From assembly GCA_026389845.1 (NCBI GenBank), contig JAPLHB010000055.1, positions 55,738 to 119,737 of the forward strand: a DNA stretch of 64,000 bases. The letters run 5' to 3'. Positions 26,935-36,479 of the stretch are shown piece after piece. A program made the position numbers and the translations under genes. Positions within the stretch are counted from its first letter, which is position 1; each line of letters begins with the position of its first letter. The DNA is from Chloroflexota bacterium (GTDB lineage: Bacteria; Chloroflexota; Anaerolineae; CG2-30-64-16). Below the pieces are notes generated by a model. It saw only the letters and a list, made by a program, of their open reading frames with translations, searched no databases and was not told the origin of the DNA.

Positions 26935-29900
26935 ATGGCAATCACCAACCACGAGCGTGTCGGCAAGGCGCTGGACCTCCTGCGCCAGGGCCTGGCGCCC
27001 TACATCGAGCGCGAGATGCGCGCCGCATACGAGAGCCAGTGGCGCAAGCAAGCCGCCTACAGCCTCAAGCGCGAGGGCGACCTGCCCGACGACGAGCAGC
27101 TGGACACCCACACGCTGCTGGTCATCATGTGGGACCACTGGAACGAGGCGTTTAAGGGCACGCTGGGGTTTGCCGAACGCAGCCTGGTCAGCGAGCTGCG
27201 CGAGACGCGCAACCGCTGGGCGCACCAGGGGACCTTCTCCACGGACGACACCTATCGCGCCCTGGACAGCATCGCACGCCTGTTGGCAGCGGTCTCGGCG
27301 CCGGAAGCGACCGACGTGGAGCGGCAGAAGCAGGAGCTGCTGCGGCTGCGTTTCGAGGAAGAGGCGCGGCGTGAAAGCCGCAAGGCCGCGGTCGCGCCGG
27401 TGGAAGGCCGGCCGTCGGCCGGGTTGCGCCCCTGGCGCGAGATCGTCACACCCCATCCCGACGTGGCCTCGGGTAGGTATCTGCAAGCCGAGTTCGCAGC
27501 CGACCTGTGGCAGGTGTACATGGGCGAGGGGACCGACGAGTACCGCGACCCCGTCCAGTTCTTCGAGCGCACCTTCCTCACCGACGGCCTGCGCCGGCTG
27601 CTGGTCGGCGCGCTGCGCCGGCTGGCCGGCCAGCCGGCTGACCCGGTGATCGAGCTGCAAACCAATTTCGGCGGCGGCAAGACCCACTCGATGCTGGCGC
27701 TGTATCACCTCTTCTCCGGTACTGCGCTCTCAAAGTTGCCGGGCGTCGAGAGCATGCTGCGCGATCACGGAGTGCAGGAATCCGCAATCCGCAATCCGCA
27801 ATCTGCAATCTGCAATCGTGCGGTCCTGGTGGGCACCAAGATCTCGCCCGGCCAGCCCAGCCGCAAGCCCGACGGCACGCTGGTACACACCTTGTGGGGC
27901 GAGCTGGCCTGGCAGTTGGGCGGCGCGGAGGGGTACGCCGTAGTGGCCGAAGATGACCACCGCGCCACCAACCCCGGCGACGCGCTGCGCGTGCTCTTCA
28001 ACCGCTACGCGCCCTGCCTGATCCTGGTGGACGAATGGGTGGCTTACGCGCGGCAGCTCCACGACCGCGCCGATGCTTCGGCCCGGCTCAGCACAAGCCT
28101 GCCCGGCGGCAGCTTCGATACCCACTTCACCTTCGCCCAGACCCTCACCGAGGCGGCCAAGGCTGCCGACCGCACGCTGCTGGTGGTCAGCATGCCCGCG
28201 TCCGACATCGAGGTCGGCGGCGACCGGGGGCGGACGGCCCTCGACCGGTTGAAGAACGCCATCGGCCGGGTGGAGTCGCCCTGGCGGCCGGCCAGCGCCG
28301 AGGAGGGGTTCGAGATCGTGCGCCGGCGGCTGTTCCAGCCGATGAGCGATCCCGCCGCGTTCGCGGCGCGCGATGCTGTGGTGGATGCCTTTGCCCGGCT
28401 CTACCGCGAACAGGGCCAGGAATTCCCGCCCGAGTGCCGCGAGGCGGCCTACGAACGCCGCATGACGGCCGCTTACCCCATCCACCCGGAGCTCTTCGAC
28501 CGGCTCTACACCGAGTGGTCGAGCCTGGATGAATTCCAACGCACCCGCGGCGTGCTGCGCCTGATGGCCGCAGTCATCCACGCGTTGTGGGAGCGCGGGG
28601 ACGGCAACCTGCTGATCCTGCCCGCCACCGTGCCGATTGATGACGCCAGTGTACAGGCCGAGCTTACCCGCTACCTGGAAGACCACTGGGTGCCGGTGAT
28701 CGAGAAGGACGTGGACGGGCCGAACAGCCTCCCGCTGGCGCTCGATCGGAGCAATCCTAACCTGGGCCGCTACTCCGCCTGCCGCCGCGTCGCCCGTACC
28801 GTCTACATGGGCTCTGCGCCCACGGCCAAGACGCGCAACCCGGGCATTGATGACCGCAACGTCAAGCTCGGCTGCGTGCAGCCAGGCGAGACGCCGGCCA
28901 CCTTCGGCGACGCGTTGCGTCGGCTGGCCGATGGCGCCGCGCACCTGTATGTGGATCGCAGCCGCTACTGGTTCAGCACCCAGCCCAGCGTCAACCGGCT
29001 GGCGCAGGATCGGGCCGCGCGCATTGACGAGGACACGGTGCATGAGGAAATCGTGCGTCGGTTGCGTGAAGATCGTGCAAGAAGCGATTTCTCTGCTGTC
29101 CACCTGGCGCCGTTGTCCACGGCGGACGTGCCAGACGAGCCTTCGGCGCGCCTGGTCGTGCTACACCCGAAACATCCGCACGTGTTCAAGGCCGCCGACA
29201 GCCCCGCGCGGCAGCAGGCCGCGGCGATGCTGGCCGGCCGTGGCGCCGGTCCCCGGCTCTACCAAAACATGCTGGTCTTCCTGGCCCCCGAGAAGGCGCG
29301 GCTGGCTGAGTTGGTCGATGCTGTGCGGGGGTATCTGGCCTGGAAATCCATCCACGACGAGCGGGAGGCGTTGGATCTGGGCGCGTTCCAGCGCAGCCAG
29401 GCGGAGACCAAGGTCAAACTGGCCGACGACACCGCGCGAGCCCGCATCGGCGAGACCTACGCGCTGGTGTTGACGCCAACGCAGCCCGACCCGCGCCAAC
29501 CCGAGCTGACATGGGAGGACCTGCGGCTCCAAGGGCCGGATTCCCTGGCCGTACGCGCCGGGCGCAAGCTGAAGAACGACGGCCAACTCATCGTCCAATA
29601 CTCAGCCGCCAGCCTCAAGCTGGAGATAGACCGCTACAACCTGTGGGGGGAAGGCGATCACATCTCGCTCAAGCAGGTCTGGGAGTACTTCGCCCGCTAT
29701 CCGTACCTGCCGCGGCTGTTGGATGCCAACACGCTGCTGGGCGCGGTCCAGGATGGCATCGGCCAGGTGACCTGGACCGAGAACTTCGCTTACGCGGAGG
29801 GCTACGATGCCGAGCGCCAGCGCTATCTCAATCTCAAGGCTGGCGTGAGCGGCAGTGTGGTCATGGACAGCCGCAGCGTGCTTGTCAAGCCCGCGGTTGC

Positions 29901-30294
29901 CTTGACCCAACTCCGTCAGGATGAAGAGGCGGCCACGGCACACCTGCGCCGTGGCCAGCCCGAGGGCGGTGAACAACCGCCGCGCGGGGGCCTGGTCGAA
30001 CCGGGTCAGGCGGACCGGCCAGGAACCGGGGGCGGTGTCCCATCACCGATCGAGCGCCGGCTGCGGCGCTTCTACGGTACTGTGGAGATTGACCCGCTTC
30101 GTGCCGGTCGCGATGTCGGGCAGATCACCGAGGCGGTGATCCAGCACCTGGCGGGGCAGGTGGGCGCGCGGGTGAAGGTGACGCTGGAGATCGAGGCCGA
30201 GCTGCCGGATGGCGCGCCGGAGAATGTGGTGCGAACCGTATCGGAGAATGCGCGCACGCTGCGGTTCACCAATGCGGCGTTCGAGGAAAGATAG
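26935..30294 (+). CDS. Swt1-type HEPN / DUF499 ATPase of the defence core
   Basis: 1119 aa from ATG 26935. Residues 1-110 form a Swt1-like HEPN domain with the R-x(4-6)-H type motif RETRNRWAHQ (about 91-100), typical of ribonucleases. A DUF499 ATPase follows: Walker A FGGGKTHSM at about 244, Walker B CLILVDEW at about 360, arginine-rich region AASERR-type downstream. The insert SAIRNPQSAICNR comes from a CGCAATC repeat at 27781-27817. Together with the helicase and DUF1156 methylase it forms a core repeatedly seen in defence islands. It may be the sensor/effector ATPase that cleaves RNA or DNA on infection. Confidence 0.85.
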   Translation: MAITNHERVGKALDLLRQGLAPYIEREMRAAYESQWRKQAAYSLKREGDLPDDEQLDTHTLLVIMWDHWNEAFKGTLGFAERSLVSELRETRNRWAHQGTFSTDDTYRALDSIARLLAAVSAPEATDVERQKQELLRLRFEEEARRESRKAAVAPVEGRPSAGLRPWREIVTPHPDVASGRYLQAEFAADLWQVYMGEGTDEYRDPVQFFERTFLTDGLRRLLVGALRRLAGQPADPVIELQTNFGGGKTHSMLALYHLFSGTALSKLPGVESMLRDHGVQESAIRNPQSAICNRAVLVGTKISPGQPSRKPDGTLVHTLWGELAWQLGGAEGYAVVAEDDHRATNPGDALRVLFNRYAPCLILVDEWVAYARQLHDRADASARLSTSLPGGSFDTHFTFAQTLTEAAKAADRTLLVVSMPASDIEVGGDRGRTALDRLKNAIGRVESPWRPASAEEGFEIVRRRLFQPMSDPAAFAARDAVVDAFARLYREQGQEFPPECREAAYERRMTAAYPIHPELFDRLYTEWSSLDEFQRTRGVLRLMAAVIHALWERGDGNLLILPATVPIDDASVQAELTRYLEDHWVPVIEKDVDGPNSLPLALDRSNPNLGRYSACRRVARTVYMGSAPTAKTRNPGIDDRNVKLGCVQPGETPATFGDALRRLADGAAHLYVDRSRYWFSTQPSVNRLAQDRAARIDEDTVHEEIVRRLREDRARSDFSAVHLAPLSTADVPDEPSARLVVLHPKHPHVFKAADSPARQQAAAMLAGRGAGPRLYQNMLVFLAPEKARLAELVDAVRGYLAWKSIHDEREALDLGAFQRSQAETKVKLADDTARARIGETYALVLTPTQPDPRQPELTWEDLRLQGPDSLAVRAGRKLKNDGQLIVQYSAASLKLEIDRYNLWGEGDHISLKQVWEYFARYPYLPRLLDANTLLGAVQDGIGQVTWTENFAYAEGYDAERQRYLNLKAGVSGSVVMDSRSVLVKPAVALTQLRQDEEAATAHLRRGQPEGGEQPPRGGLVEPGQADRPGTGGGVPSPIERRLRRFYGTVEIDPLRAGRDVGQITEAVIQHLAGQVGARVKVTLEIEAELPDGAPENVVRTVSENARTLRFTNAAFEER
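27781..27817. repeat. In-frame CGCAATC-type tandem repeat in DUF499 gene
   Basis: TCCGCAATCCGCAATCCGCA followed by ATCTGCAATCTGCAATC: about five 7-8 bp units. They encode AIRNPQSAICN, inserted right after the Walker A region's first helices. Confidence 0.8.
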
Positions 30295-30319
30295 CACGTT
30301 GTCTACGAACTTCCTCGAT

Positions 30320-30913
30320 TCAAGGAGTGCCTGGTTTGCTCACGTCACCCTTGCCCAGGCGTTGCCCCAGCTTGAGGGCGCGTTCCATGAGCTGCTGCTG
30401 ACCCTGGATGTCGCCAACTCGTGAGGCGCTCCCGTAGACAATTCCGACGATCTCGGCCCGGAGATAGCGGATCATGTCCTGGAAGGTGCGGATGGCGTTG
30501 ACTGCGCCCGATGAATAGGGGTCGGTGTCGCCATAGGTCAGGAGCAGGCCGAACTGTTTGCCGGCCAATGCGCTGCCGCCAGGTCCTTCCAGGGCATACC
30601 ACCGATCTATGCAGAGCTTCGTCTGGGCGCTGAACGTGAACCAGTAGATGGGGCTGGCAATCACGATGGCGTCGGCCGCCTGCAGCTTGGGATACAACAT
30701 CTGCATGTCGTCGGCGATGGTGCATTGGCCGCCCCCGACGCCCTGGCAGTAGTCGCAGGCGTCGCACGGTCGAATCTCCAGCGTGTGGAGGTCGAAGCTC
30801 TCGACAACCGCCCCCGCTTCCCGCGCCCCGGCTGCAACCTGCTCGGCCAGGACCGAGCTGTTGCCTCGCTTCCGGGGACTGCCCTTCAGAATCACGACTT
30901 GTCTACCGCTCAT
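30320..30913 (-). CDS. NADPH-dependent FMN reductase / flavodoxin-fold quinone reductase
   Basis: 197 aa from ATG 30913, which has GAGGTG 7 nt upstream; a GTG at 30922 is the track's start. N-terminal VVILKGSPRKRGNSSVLAEQ is the FMN phosphate-binding motif of the NADPH-dependent FMN reductase family; ASPIYWFTFSAQTK binds the flavin ring. Cys pairs (CDACDYC, QCTI) near residue 55 are common in the iron-sulfur flavoprotein branch but here only partly present. Converges with the defence operon (26 bp apart); probably unrelated to it. Confidence 0.88.
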   Translation of the reverse strand: MSGRQVVILKGSPRKRGNSSVLAEQVAAGAREAGAVVESFDLHTLEIRPCDACDYCQGVGGGQCTIADDMQMLYPKLQAADAIVIASPIYWFTFSAQTKLCIDRWYALEGPGGSALAGKQFGLLLTYGDTDPYSSGAVNAIRTFQDMIRYLRAEIVGIVYGSASRVGDIQGQQQLMERALKLGQRLGKGDVSKPGTP

Positions 30914-30971
30914 GGTTTTCACCTCGCTGCATATATACTTGGCACGGTCCCAAAGTGCGCTTTCAGGCGTC

Positions 30972-31154
30972 TGTCATTCTGAGCGGGTCTGCCCCTAACT
31001 TCTCGCGACGGCGAGCATCCAGCGAAGAATCCTTCACTGCGTTCAGGACAGGTTCTTTTTTCGCAACGAGACCCCTTCGACTGCGCTCAGGGCAGGCTCT
31101 TCGCTGGATTCTCGCCGCAACGCACTTCACGGGACCAACCCGCTCAGGGTGACA
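30972..31154. repeat. MITE-like repeat with TGTCAYYCTGAGCGGG termini, copy 1
   Basis: Begins TGTCATTCTGAGCGGG and ends CCCGCTCAGGGTGACA, imperfect inverted termini of 16 bp. The interior has further inverted parts (CCAGCGAAGAATCC / GCTGGATTCTCG). Non-coding; lies between the two divergent neighbourhoods. A second copy is at about 47989-48123. Confidence 0.7.
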
Positions 31155-31164
31155 AAGCCCCGGC

Positions 31165-32787
31165 TCAGTTCCCCAGTAACAGGCATACCTCGTGCGGATC
31201 AAGCTCCAGCCCGCCCCGCGGCTCCGGGCGCTGACTGCGCCGGGTCGAATAGAGCAGCTCAGAGGAGCCGCCGAGCGTGGCCGGGCTGATCCGCGCGGGG
31301 CGCCGGGCGAAGTTCAACGCCACCAGGATCCGCTGACCGGGCAGGGTGCGAGTGAAGGCCAAGACCTGCGGCGAGCCGGAGGGCGTCACGGCCAATGCGC
31401 CGCGGATCAGCGCCGGTGTCTGCTTGCGTAGGGCGATCAGATCGCGGGTGAAGTTAAAGAGGGAGGACGGGTCCTGGCGCTGGGCAGCCAGGTTGCGCTG
31501 AGTGGCGTTGCCATGCACCCTCAGCCAGGGCCGGCCCGTGGTGAAGCCGGCCTGGGGCGTACCGTCCCACTGCATCGGGCTGCGGCAGCCATCGCGACCT
31601 TTGAGGAAAGGCCAGTACGCTTTCCCCACCGGGTCCATGATTTGGTCACGGCGCAGGTTCAGGTCTCTCATGCCGATCTCGTCGCCGTAGTAAAGAAACG
31701 GCGTGCCGCGCAGGGTCAGCAGCAGCGCCATGGCGAGCTTCGCGGGCGCGTCGTCTTCTCCGCGGCAATAGCGAGTGGCGGGTCGCGGCACGTCGTGGTT
31801 GCCCATCACCGTTGTCGGCCAGACGCCGGCCGCGCCAAAGACGCGCTCGCGCTCTTGGATCTTCCGGGCGATATAGCGCGGCCCCCAGCCGACGCCCAAC
31901 CCGGCCAGCCCGGTGAACTCGAAGCTGAACGCGGCGTGGAGCCGATCCGGCCCGCAATAGGCGGCCGCCTTTTCGACCGTGGCAAAGCTCGTCTCGCCGA
32001 CCGCGTAGCGTTCGGGGTACCCATCCAGGATGCCGCGCAGCTCGTTGAGCAGGGGGATCATCTCCGGCTGGTCAATGTCGTAGACGTGCTTGCGCCGCAG
32101 CACGGGCGCCAAACCGAACTGGGTCGGGTTGTCGCGGAGCGTTTCGTCCTTGAAGTAGGCGTTGAAGACGTCCAGGCGAAAGCCATCCACGTCGCGGCGC
32201 AGCCAGAAGCGCACCACGTCCAATTGGGCCTGGCGGACCGCCGGGTTGCGCCAGTTGAGATCCGGCTGCTCCGGGGCAAAGAGATGCAGATAGTACTGGC
32301 CGGTAGCCGGCTCCCACCCCCAGGCCGCGCCGCTGAACATGGACATCCAATTGTTCGGCAGCCGGCTGCTGGCGGACCGGCCGGGCCTGGGATCGCGCCA
32401 GAGATACCAGTCACGCTTGGCCGAAGGATCGCGGCTGCTGCGCGCCTCCTGGAACCAGGGATGCTGGTCGGAGGTGTGGTTGAGCACCAGATCGAGCACC
32501 ACCCGGATGCCGCGGGCGTGCGCCTGTTGCACCAGCGCATCGAAATCCGCCAGCGTGCCGTAGCGCGGATCCACCGCGCAGTGGTCGGCGACGTCGTAGC
32601 CGAAATCCTTGTCGGGCGAGGGGTAGAACGGCGAAAGCCAGATCGCGGCCACGCCCAGATCGGCCAGGTAGTCCAGCCGCGCGGTGATGCCGGGCAGGTC
32701 GCCCAGGCCGTCGCCATTCGTGTCGAGGAATGAGCGCGGGTAGATCTGGTAGATCACCCCGTCGCGCCACCAGAGGAAATCGGTCAT
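31165..32787 (-). CDS. GH13 alpha-glucosidase / oligo-1,6-glucosidase-like enzyme
   Basis: 540 aa from ATG at 32787 (the track adds 26 upstream residues). Conserved GH13 regions: DLVLNHTSDQHPWF, GFRLDVFN (nucleophile Asp, about 203), VGETSF (acid/base Glu, about 264) and VMGNHDVPRP (Asp, about 331). N-terminal WWRDGVIYQIYPRSFLDTNG is typical of the oligo-1,6-glucosidase / alpha-glucosidase / trehalose-active subfamilies. No signal peptide, so cytoplasmic. It hydrolyses alpha-linked glucosides; exact linkage cannot be read from the sequence. Confidence 0.92.
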   Translation of the reverse strand: MTDFLWWRDGVIYQIYPRSFLDTNGDGLGDLPGITARLDYLADLGVAAIWLSPFYPSPDKDFGYDVADHCAVDPRYGTLADFDALVQQAHARGIRVVLDLVLNHTSDQHPWFQEARSSRDPSAKRDWYLWRDPRPGRSASSRLPNNWMSMFSGAAWGWEPATGQYYLHLFAPEQPDLNWRNPAVRQAQLDVVRFWLRRDVDGFRLDVFNAYFKDETLRDNPTQFGLAPVLRRKHVYDIDQPEMIPLLNELRGILDGYPERYAVGETSFATVEKAAAYCGPDRLHAAFSFEFTGLAGLGVGWGPRYIARKIQERERVFGAAGVWPTTVMGNHDVPRPATRYCRGEDDAPAKLAMALLLTLRGTPFLYYGDEIGMRDLNLRRDQIMDPVGKAYWPFLKGRDGCRSPMQWDGTPQAGFTTGRPWLRVHGNATQRNLAAQRQDPSSLFNFTRDLIALRKQTPALIRGALAVTPSGSPQVLAFTRTLPGQRILVALNFARRPARISPATLGGSSELLYSTRRSQRPEPRGGLELDPHEVCLLLGN

Positions 32788-32792
32788 CGTGT

Positions 32793-32921
32793 TCACGCCT
32801 CCGTAGAGTGGGCGCTTTGCCAGGCGGCGAGCCAGCCGGCGATAAAGGCCCCCTGCACCTCGCACACATGCTCATGGCCGTATTGGATCGAGATGCTATC
32901 GCTCAGCACATAGACCTTCAT
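32793..32921 (-). pseudogene. Truncated SGNH/GDSL-type hydrolase start fragment
   Basis: 42 codons from an ATG with a GGGAGGGAG ribosome-binding site 9 nt upstream. MKVYVLSDSISIQYG resembles the first strand and catalytic Gly-Asp-Ser block of SGNH hydrolases, but the rest (HEHVCEVQGAFIAGWLAAWQ) is unrelated and the ORF ends just before the glucosidase start. Likely a remnant of a deleted gene, although translation of a short peptide is possible. Confidence 0.35.
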
Positions 32922-33011
32922 CACGCCTACTCCCTCCCGGCTGGACTGTTGTCGCACCTGCATCATAAACAGTTTCGTTCCGGGATGCAAATGGCCGCCA
33001 GAACCGTCACT

Positions 33012-33040
33012 TTGCGAACCTCCGCGACCTCTGGTATACT
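33012..33040 (+). promoter_or_regulatory. Sigma70-like promoter giving a probable leaderless mRNA
   Basis: TTGCGA (33012-33017), 17-bp spacer, TATACT (33035-33040). The gene's ATG is at 33047, where transcription would be expected to start, and no Shine-Dalgarno sequence precedes it. Confidence 0.5.
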
Positions 33041-33046
33041 CGTCCC

Positions 33047-33829
33047 ATGATCAGACCCATCCAGCTCACCGTTCTCGCGTTGGCATTTGTCCTGGCGATC
33101 CTGGTGCCAGGGGTCGCCGCCGCCTACCCACCCGTGGGACAGGACGACCTCCCTGCTTCCGGTCTGCCGGCCGCGACCGCGACCACGGCCACGCCAACCC
33201 TTCCATACGCCTACACCGTGCAGCCGGGCGATACCCTCTGGGATATCGCTGCGGCCCACGGGCTGTCGCTCGCGGCCTTGCTTAAAGCCAACATCGCAAT
33301 GGACCCGGCGCTCCTGCAGCCAGGCCAGACCATCTTCGTGCCGGCCGCGCCTGCGCTCGTCCCACGCAAGCCGCCCGTCCCCACGCCGGCGGTTGCTGCC
33401 AGGCCGCCGACCGCGCCCGCGGCGCTCCCATCCGCGCTCGCGGCCTGGCCCGGTGAACTCCTGGCGCTCATGAATGCGCAGCGCGTCGCAGCCGGTCTGC
33501 CCGCGCTGGTCTGGTCGCCCGAGCTGGACCGCGCGGCCCAGGCCCACGCGGATGACTGTGCGCAGCGCAACTGGATCAGCCACGTCGGATCCGATGGTGC
33601 GGTGCTGCGGACCCGACTGGCCCGGATCGGCTATGCGGCCGCCTGGGCCGGCGAAAATTCGGCCAACGCCCAAACCGTGCAGCAGACCTTTACCATGTGG
33701 TGGGATGAGCCGCCGGGCGCCGATCCCCACCGCCGCAACATCCTGCAGCCCCAATATCGGGAGGCCGGCATCGGCGTGGCGGCCGGCGGCTGGGGCTACT
33801 ACTTCATCGCCGATTTCGGCAGCCGGTAG
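33047..33829 (+). CDS. Secreted LysM-CAP (SCP/PR1) domain protein
   Basis: 260 aa. Signal peptide MIRPIQLTVLALAFVLAILV ending near VAAAYP (about 27). LysM at about 55-99 (YTVQPGDTLWDIAAAHGLSL). Pro/Ala-rich linker, then a CAP/SCP domain at about 138-260 (LLALMNAQRVAAGLPALVWS, ENSANAQ, HRRNILQPQYREAGIGVA). LysM binds cell-wall glycans; CAP domains of bacteria are often YkwD-like and of unclear activity, though the His and Glu residues for metal binding are present. Exported, probably wall-attached. Possible leaderless mRNA. Confidence 0.9.
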   Translation: MIRPIQLTVLALAFVLAILVPGVAAAYPPVGQDDLPASGLPAATATTATPTLPYAYTVQPGDTLWDIAAAHGLSLAALLKANIAMDPALLQPGQTIFVPAAPALVPRKPPVPTPAVAARPPTAPAALPSALAAWPGELLALMNAQRVAAGLPALVWSPELDRAAQAHADDCAQRNWISHVGSDGAVLRTRLARIGYAAAWAGENSANAQTVQQTFTMWWDEPPGADPHRRNILQPQYREAGIGVAAGGWGYYFIADFGSR

Positions 33830-33862
33830 CCAGTGGCGGGTGACCATAGGCGGAGGGCACAG

Positions 33863-34411
33863 ATGCCACAACTCATCATCTTCGTCATCGCCTCGGCGGG
33901 GATTGTCTACGTGTCACGCGCCTCGCTGCGCCAGCCCCGCGCCCACGGCTTCTATCGCTTTTGGGCCTGGGAGGCAATCCTGGCCCTGGTGCTGCTGAAC
34001 GCGCCGGCCTGGTTCCGCGACCCGTTCTCCTGGCATCAGATCATCGCCTGGACGCTTCTGGTTATCGCAATCATCCCGCTCGTGCTCGGCGTCCGGTTGT
34101 TGCGCCAGACCAGACAGGCGGGGAAGGAGCGACCAGACGCGGCGCTATTGGGGTTCGAGAGGACGGCCGAGTTAGTCACTGCGGGCGTGTACCGGTACAT
34201 CCGCCACCCGATGTACAGTTCACTGCTCTTCCTGGCGTTGGGGGCGTTTTTCAAAGCGCTGTCGTGGCCGGGCGCCGCGCTGGCCTTGGCCGCGACAGGA
34301 TTCCTGGCGGCGACCGCGAAGATCGAGGAGCGGGAAAACATCCGCTTCTTCGGGCCGGACTATGAAGCCTACATGGCACAAACGAAGAGGTTCGTCCCGT
34401 TCGTTTTCTAG
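33863..34411 (+). CDS. ICMT/PEMT-like membrane methyltransferase
   Basis: 182 aa from ATG 33863 with GGCGGAGGG upstream (the track's GTG 33833 is less likely). Four to five hydrophobic helices, and the hallmark TAGVYRYIRHPMYSSLLFLA of the isoprenylcysteine carboxyl methyltransferase / phospholipid methyltransferase family, followed by the C-terminal EERENIRFFGPDYEAYMAQT that contributes to SAM binding. The substrate is not predictable. Lies 33 bp after the LysM-CAP gene, so probably cotranscribed. Confidence 0.85.
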   Translation: MPQLIIFVIASAGIVYVSRASLRQPRAHGFYRFWAWEAILALVLLNAPAWFRDPFSWHQIIAWTLLVIAIIPLVLGVRLLRQTRQAGKERPDAALLGFERTAELVTAGVYRYIRHPMYSSLLFLALGAFFKALSWPGAALALAATGFLAATAKIEERENIRFFGPDYEAYMAQTKRFVPFVF

Positions 34412-34467
34412 GGAGGGCGCATGATCATCGTATCGCAAGCGTGGTCAGCCACGTAACGCCTGGCGGA

Positions 34468-35385
34468 TCACGTAGCGCGCTCGCCGTCCACCCCGCCGTG
34501 AACCAGGCCAGGATTCGCTTGCGCAGGGAGGCGCGCCCCCATCACGAGCGCGATGCCGGCCAGGATCACACCACCACCGAGCAACATGCCGGTGGTAATC
34601 GGCTCGCCGAGGAAGATCGCGCCCCACAAAAGGCCGAAAACAGGCACCAGGAAGGTCACACTCAAGGCCCTGACCGGGCCGACATCTACGATCAACCGAA
34701 AGTAGAGCAGATAGGCCACTGCGGTTGAAAGGAGGGCGAGGGCGGCAACGGTACCGACGACAACGGCCGCCGGTTGTGCAGTCGGGAGGGTGAATGGGAT
34801 CAGCGGCAACAGGACGAGACTGGCGCCGATCTGGCTGCCGGCGGCCATGCCGAACGCCGGCGCCCCGGCCGCCTTCAACTTGGTGTAAACACTGGCCAGA
34901 CCGTAGCACGCCGCCGCAAACAGCGATGCGCCGATGGAGAGCAGCACATTCTCCGTGGCCATAAACGCCTTTCCACCGACGAGGATCACGACGCCGGCGA
35001 TGCCCAGCCCGATGCCGCCGATCTTACGGAGGGTCAGCGGTTCACGGAGCCAAAGCGCCGCCATCATGGCCCCGAAAAGCGGGCTGGTCGCGTTGAGAAT
35101 GGCTGCCAGCGAAGCGGGCAGCTTCAGCTCCGCCGTCGCAATCAGGACAAACGGGAGCGCCGAGTTGATTGCGCCGATGATCAGATATTGACGCCAATAG
35201 CGCCTGAGTGCCAGCTTCTGCCGGGTGATGGCCGCGTAGGCCAGCAGCGCCAGGCCGGCGAGACTCACACGCAGCGCAATCAGCACCACTGGACCGAGCA
35301 CCGGCGCCGCGATGCGCATGAACAAAAAGGAGCCGCCCCACAGGACGGCAAGCATCAGCAGCCTGACGACATCCGCTGGTCTCAT
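34468..35385 (-). CDS. EamA/DMT-family transporter
   Basis: 305 aa from ATG at 35385; the long track ORF to 35907 runs through the Ada gene in another frame. Ten hydrophobic segments in two EamA halves (LLMLAVLWGGSFLFMRIAAP; ASLFAAACYGLASVYTKLKA). DMT superfamily proteins export metabolites or amino acids; substrate unknown. Start overlaps the Ada stop by ATGA, indicating one operon. Confidence 0.9.
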   Translation of the reverse strand: MRPADVVRLLMLAVLWGGSFLFMRIAAPVLGPVVLIALRVSLAGLALLAYAAITRQKLALRRYWRQYLIIGAINSALPFVLIATAELKLPASLAAILNATSPLFGAMMAALWLREPLTLRKIGGIGLGIAGVVILVGGKAFMATENVLLSIGASLFAAACYGLASVYTKLKAAGAPAFGMAAGSQIGASLVLLPLIPFTLPTAQPAAVVVGTVAALALLSTAVAYLLYFRLIVDVGPVRALSVTFLVPVFGLLWGAIFLGEPITTGMLLGGGVILAGIALVMGARLPAQANPGLVHGGVDGERAT

Positions 35386-36479
35386 CGGTGGCCTCCACCT
35401 GTCTCGGTCTGACCTGCACCTGCGCCAGGTGTGGCTGCCTGACGCGCCTCTTGTTCCAGCAGGGCCTGCTTGCGGGTGATGCCCCAGCGGTACCCGCCCA
35501 GATCGCCGTCGGCGCGGATCACGCGATGGCAGGGGATGACCAACGCCGCCGGATTGGTAGCGCAGGCGCGCGCGACGGCCCGCGTTGCTGCCGGCTGGCC
35601 GATCGCGATGGCGACATCCCGGTAGGAACGGGTGCTGCCATACGGGATCGCCCGCAGCGCCTCCCAGACGCGGCGTTGAAAAGCCGTGGCGCGCACGTCC
35701 AGCGGCAGATTGAGGTGCGGTTCTCGACCATCCAGGTAGGCGAGCAGCGCGCCGAGCCATGCACCCAGTTCTGCGTCCTCTCGCCCGATCGTTGCGGTCT
35801 GAAACTCTGCCGCCAACGTCTGTACCAATTCCGACTCGGAGTCGCCGAGCCGCACAGCACAGATCCCTCGTTCGGTCGCAGCGATCAGCAGCCAACCCAA
35901 CGAGCACGGTACGATTGAGTAGGCGATCTGAGTCGCGGGGCCGCCGCGCTGATAGCGCACGGGCGTCATGCCGAGTTGGGCCGCCGCGTCGCCATAGGCC
36001 GTGCTGCTGGACTGGAAACCGGCCTCGTAGAGCGCATCCGTCACGGTCTTGCCACCCTTCAGCTCGCCCTTGAAACGCGCCAGGCGCTGCTCCGCCGCGT
36101 ATTGGCGCGGCGACACGCCGACGATGCGCTTGAAGGTGCGTTGCAGGTGGTGGGGACTTAAGCCGAATCTCTCACCCAACTCATTCAGCGTGGGCACGCG
36201 ATCATTCGGCTCGGCCAGGTAGCGACAGATGCCCTGCATCAGCGCCAGGTTGGGTTCGTCGGGAGTCGCCCGGTCGGGCTGACAGCGCCGGCAGGCGCGA
36301 TACCCCGCGGCCGCTGCCTCAGTCGGTCCGACGAAGAAAGTCACGCCATCCCGCTGCGGCCGCCGTGATGGACACGCAGGACGACAATAAACGCCGGTTG
36401 AGCGCACGGCGTAGACAAACTGCCCATCATAGGCCCTATCGCGTTCGAGTACGGCCTGCCAACATTGCTCGAGATCCAT
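35382..36479 (-). CDS. ada: Bifunctional Ada: AraC-type regulator and O6-alkylguanine-DNA methyltransferase
   Basis: 365 aa from ATG at 36479. N-terminal Ada zinc domain with Cys32/Cys36 (YCRPACPSRRP) and CRRC near 66-69; Cys32 would take methyl groups from phosphotriesters and turn the protein into an activator. AraC helix-turn-helix at about 110-180 (LNELGERFGLSPHHLQRTFK). C-terminal methyltransferase with the catalytic VIPCHRVI motif (about 320). Length matches E. coli Ada. Upstream of EamA by ATGA overlap. Confidence 0.95.
   Translation of the reverse strand: MDLEQCWQAVLERDRAYDGQFVYAVRSTGVYCRPACPSRRPQRDGVTFFVGPTEAAAAGYRACRRCQPDRATPDEPNLALMQGICRYLAEPNDRVPTLNELGERFGLSPHHLQRTFKRIVGVSPRQYAAEQRLARFKGELKGGKTVTDALYEAGFQSSSTAYGDAAAQLGMTPVRYQRGGPATQIAYSIVPCSLGWLLIAATERGICAVRLGDSESELVQTLAAEFQTATIGREDAELGAWLGALLAYLDGREPHLNLPLDVRATAFQRRVWEALRAIPYGSTRSYRDVAIAIGQPAATRAVARACATNPAALVIPCHRVIRADGDLGGYRWGITRKQALLEQEARQAATPGAGAGQTETGGGHR

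Noticed and set aside
31513-32733. 406-aa + strand ORF over the GH13 gene
   Set aside because: The minus-strand GH13 gene has all catalytic motifs; the opposite ORF has none.
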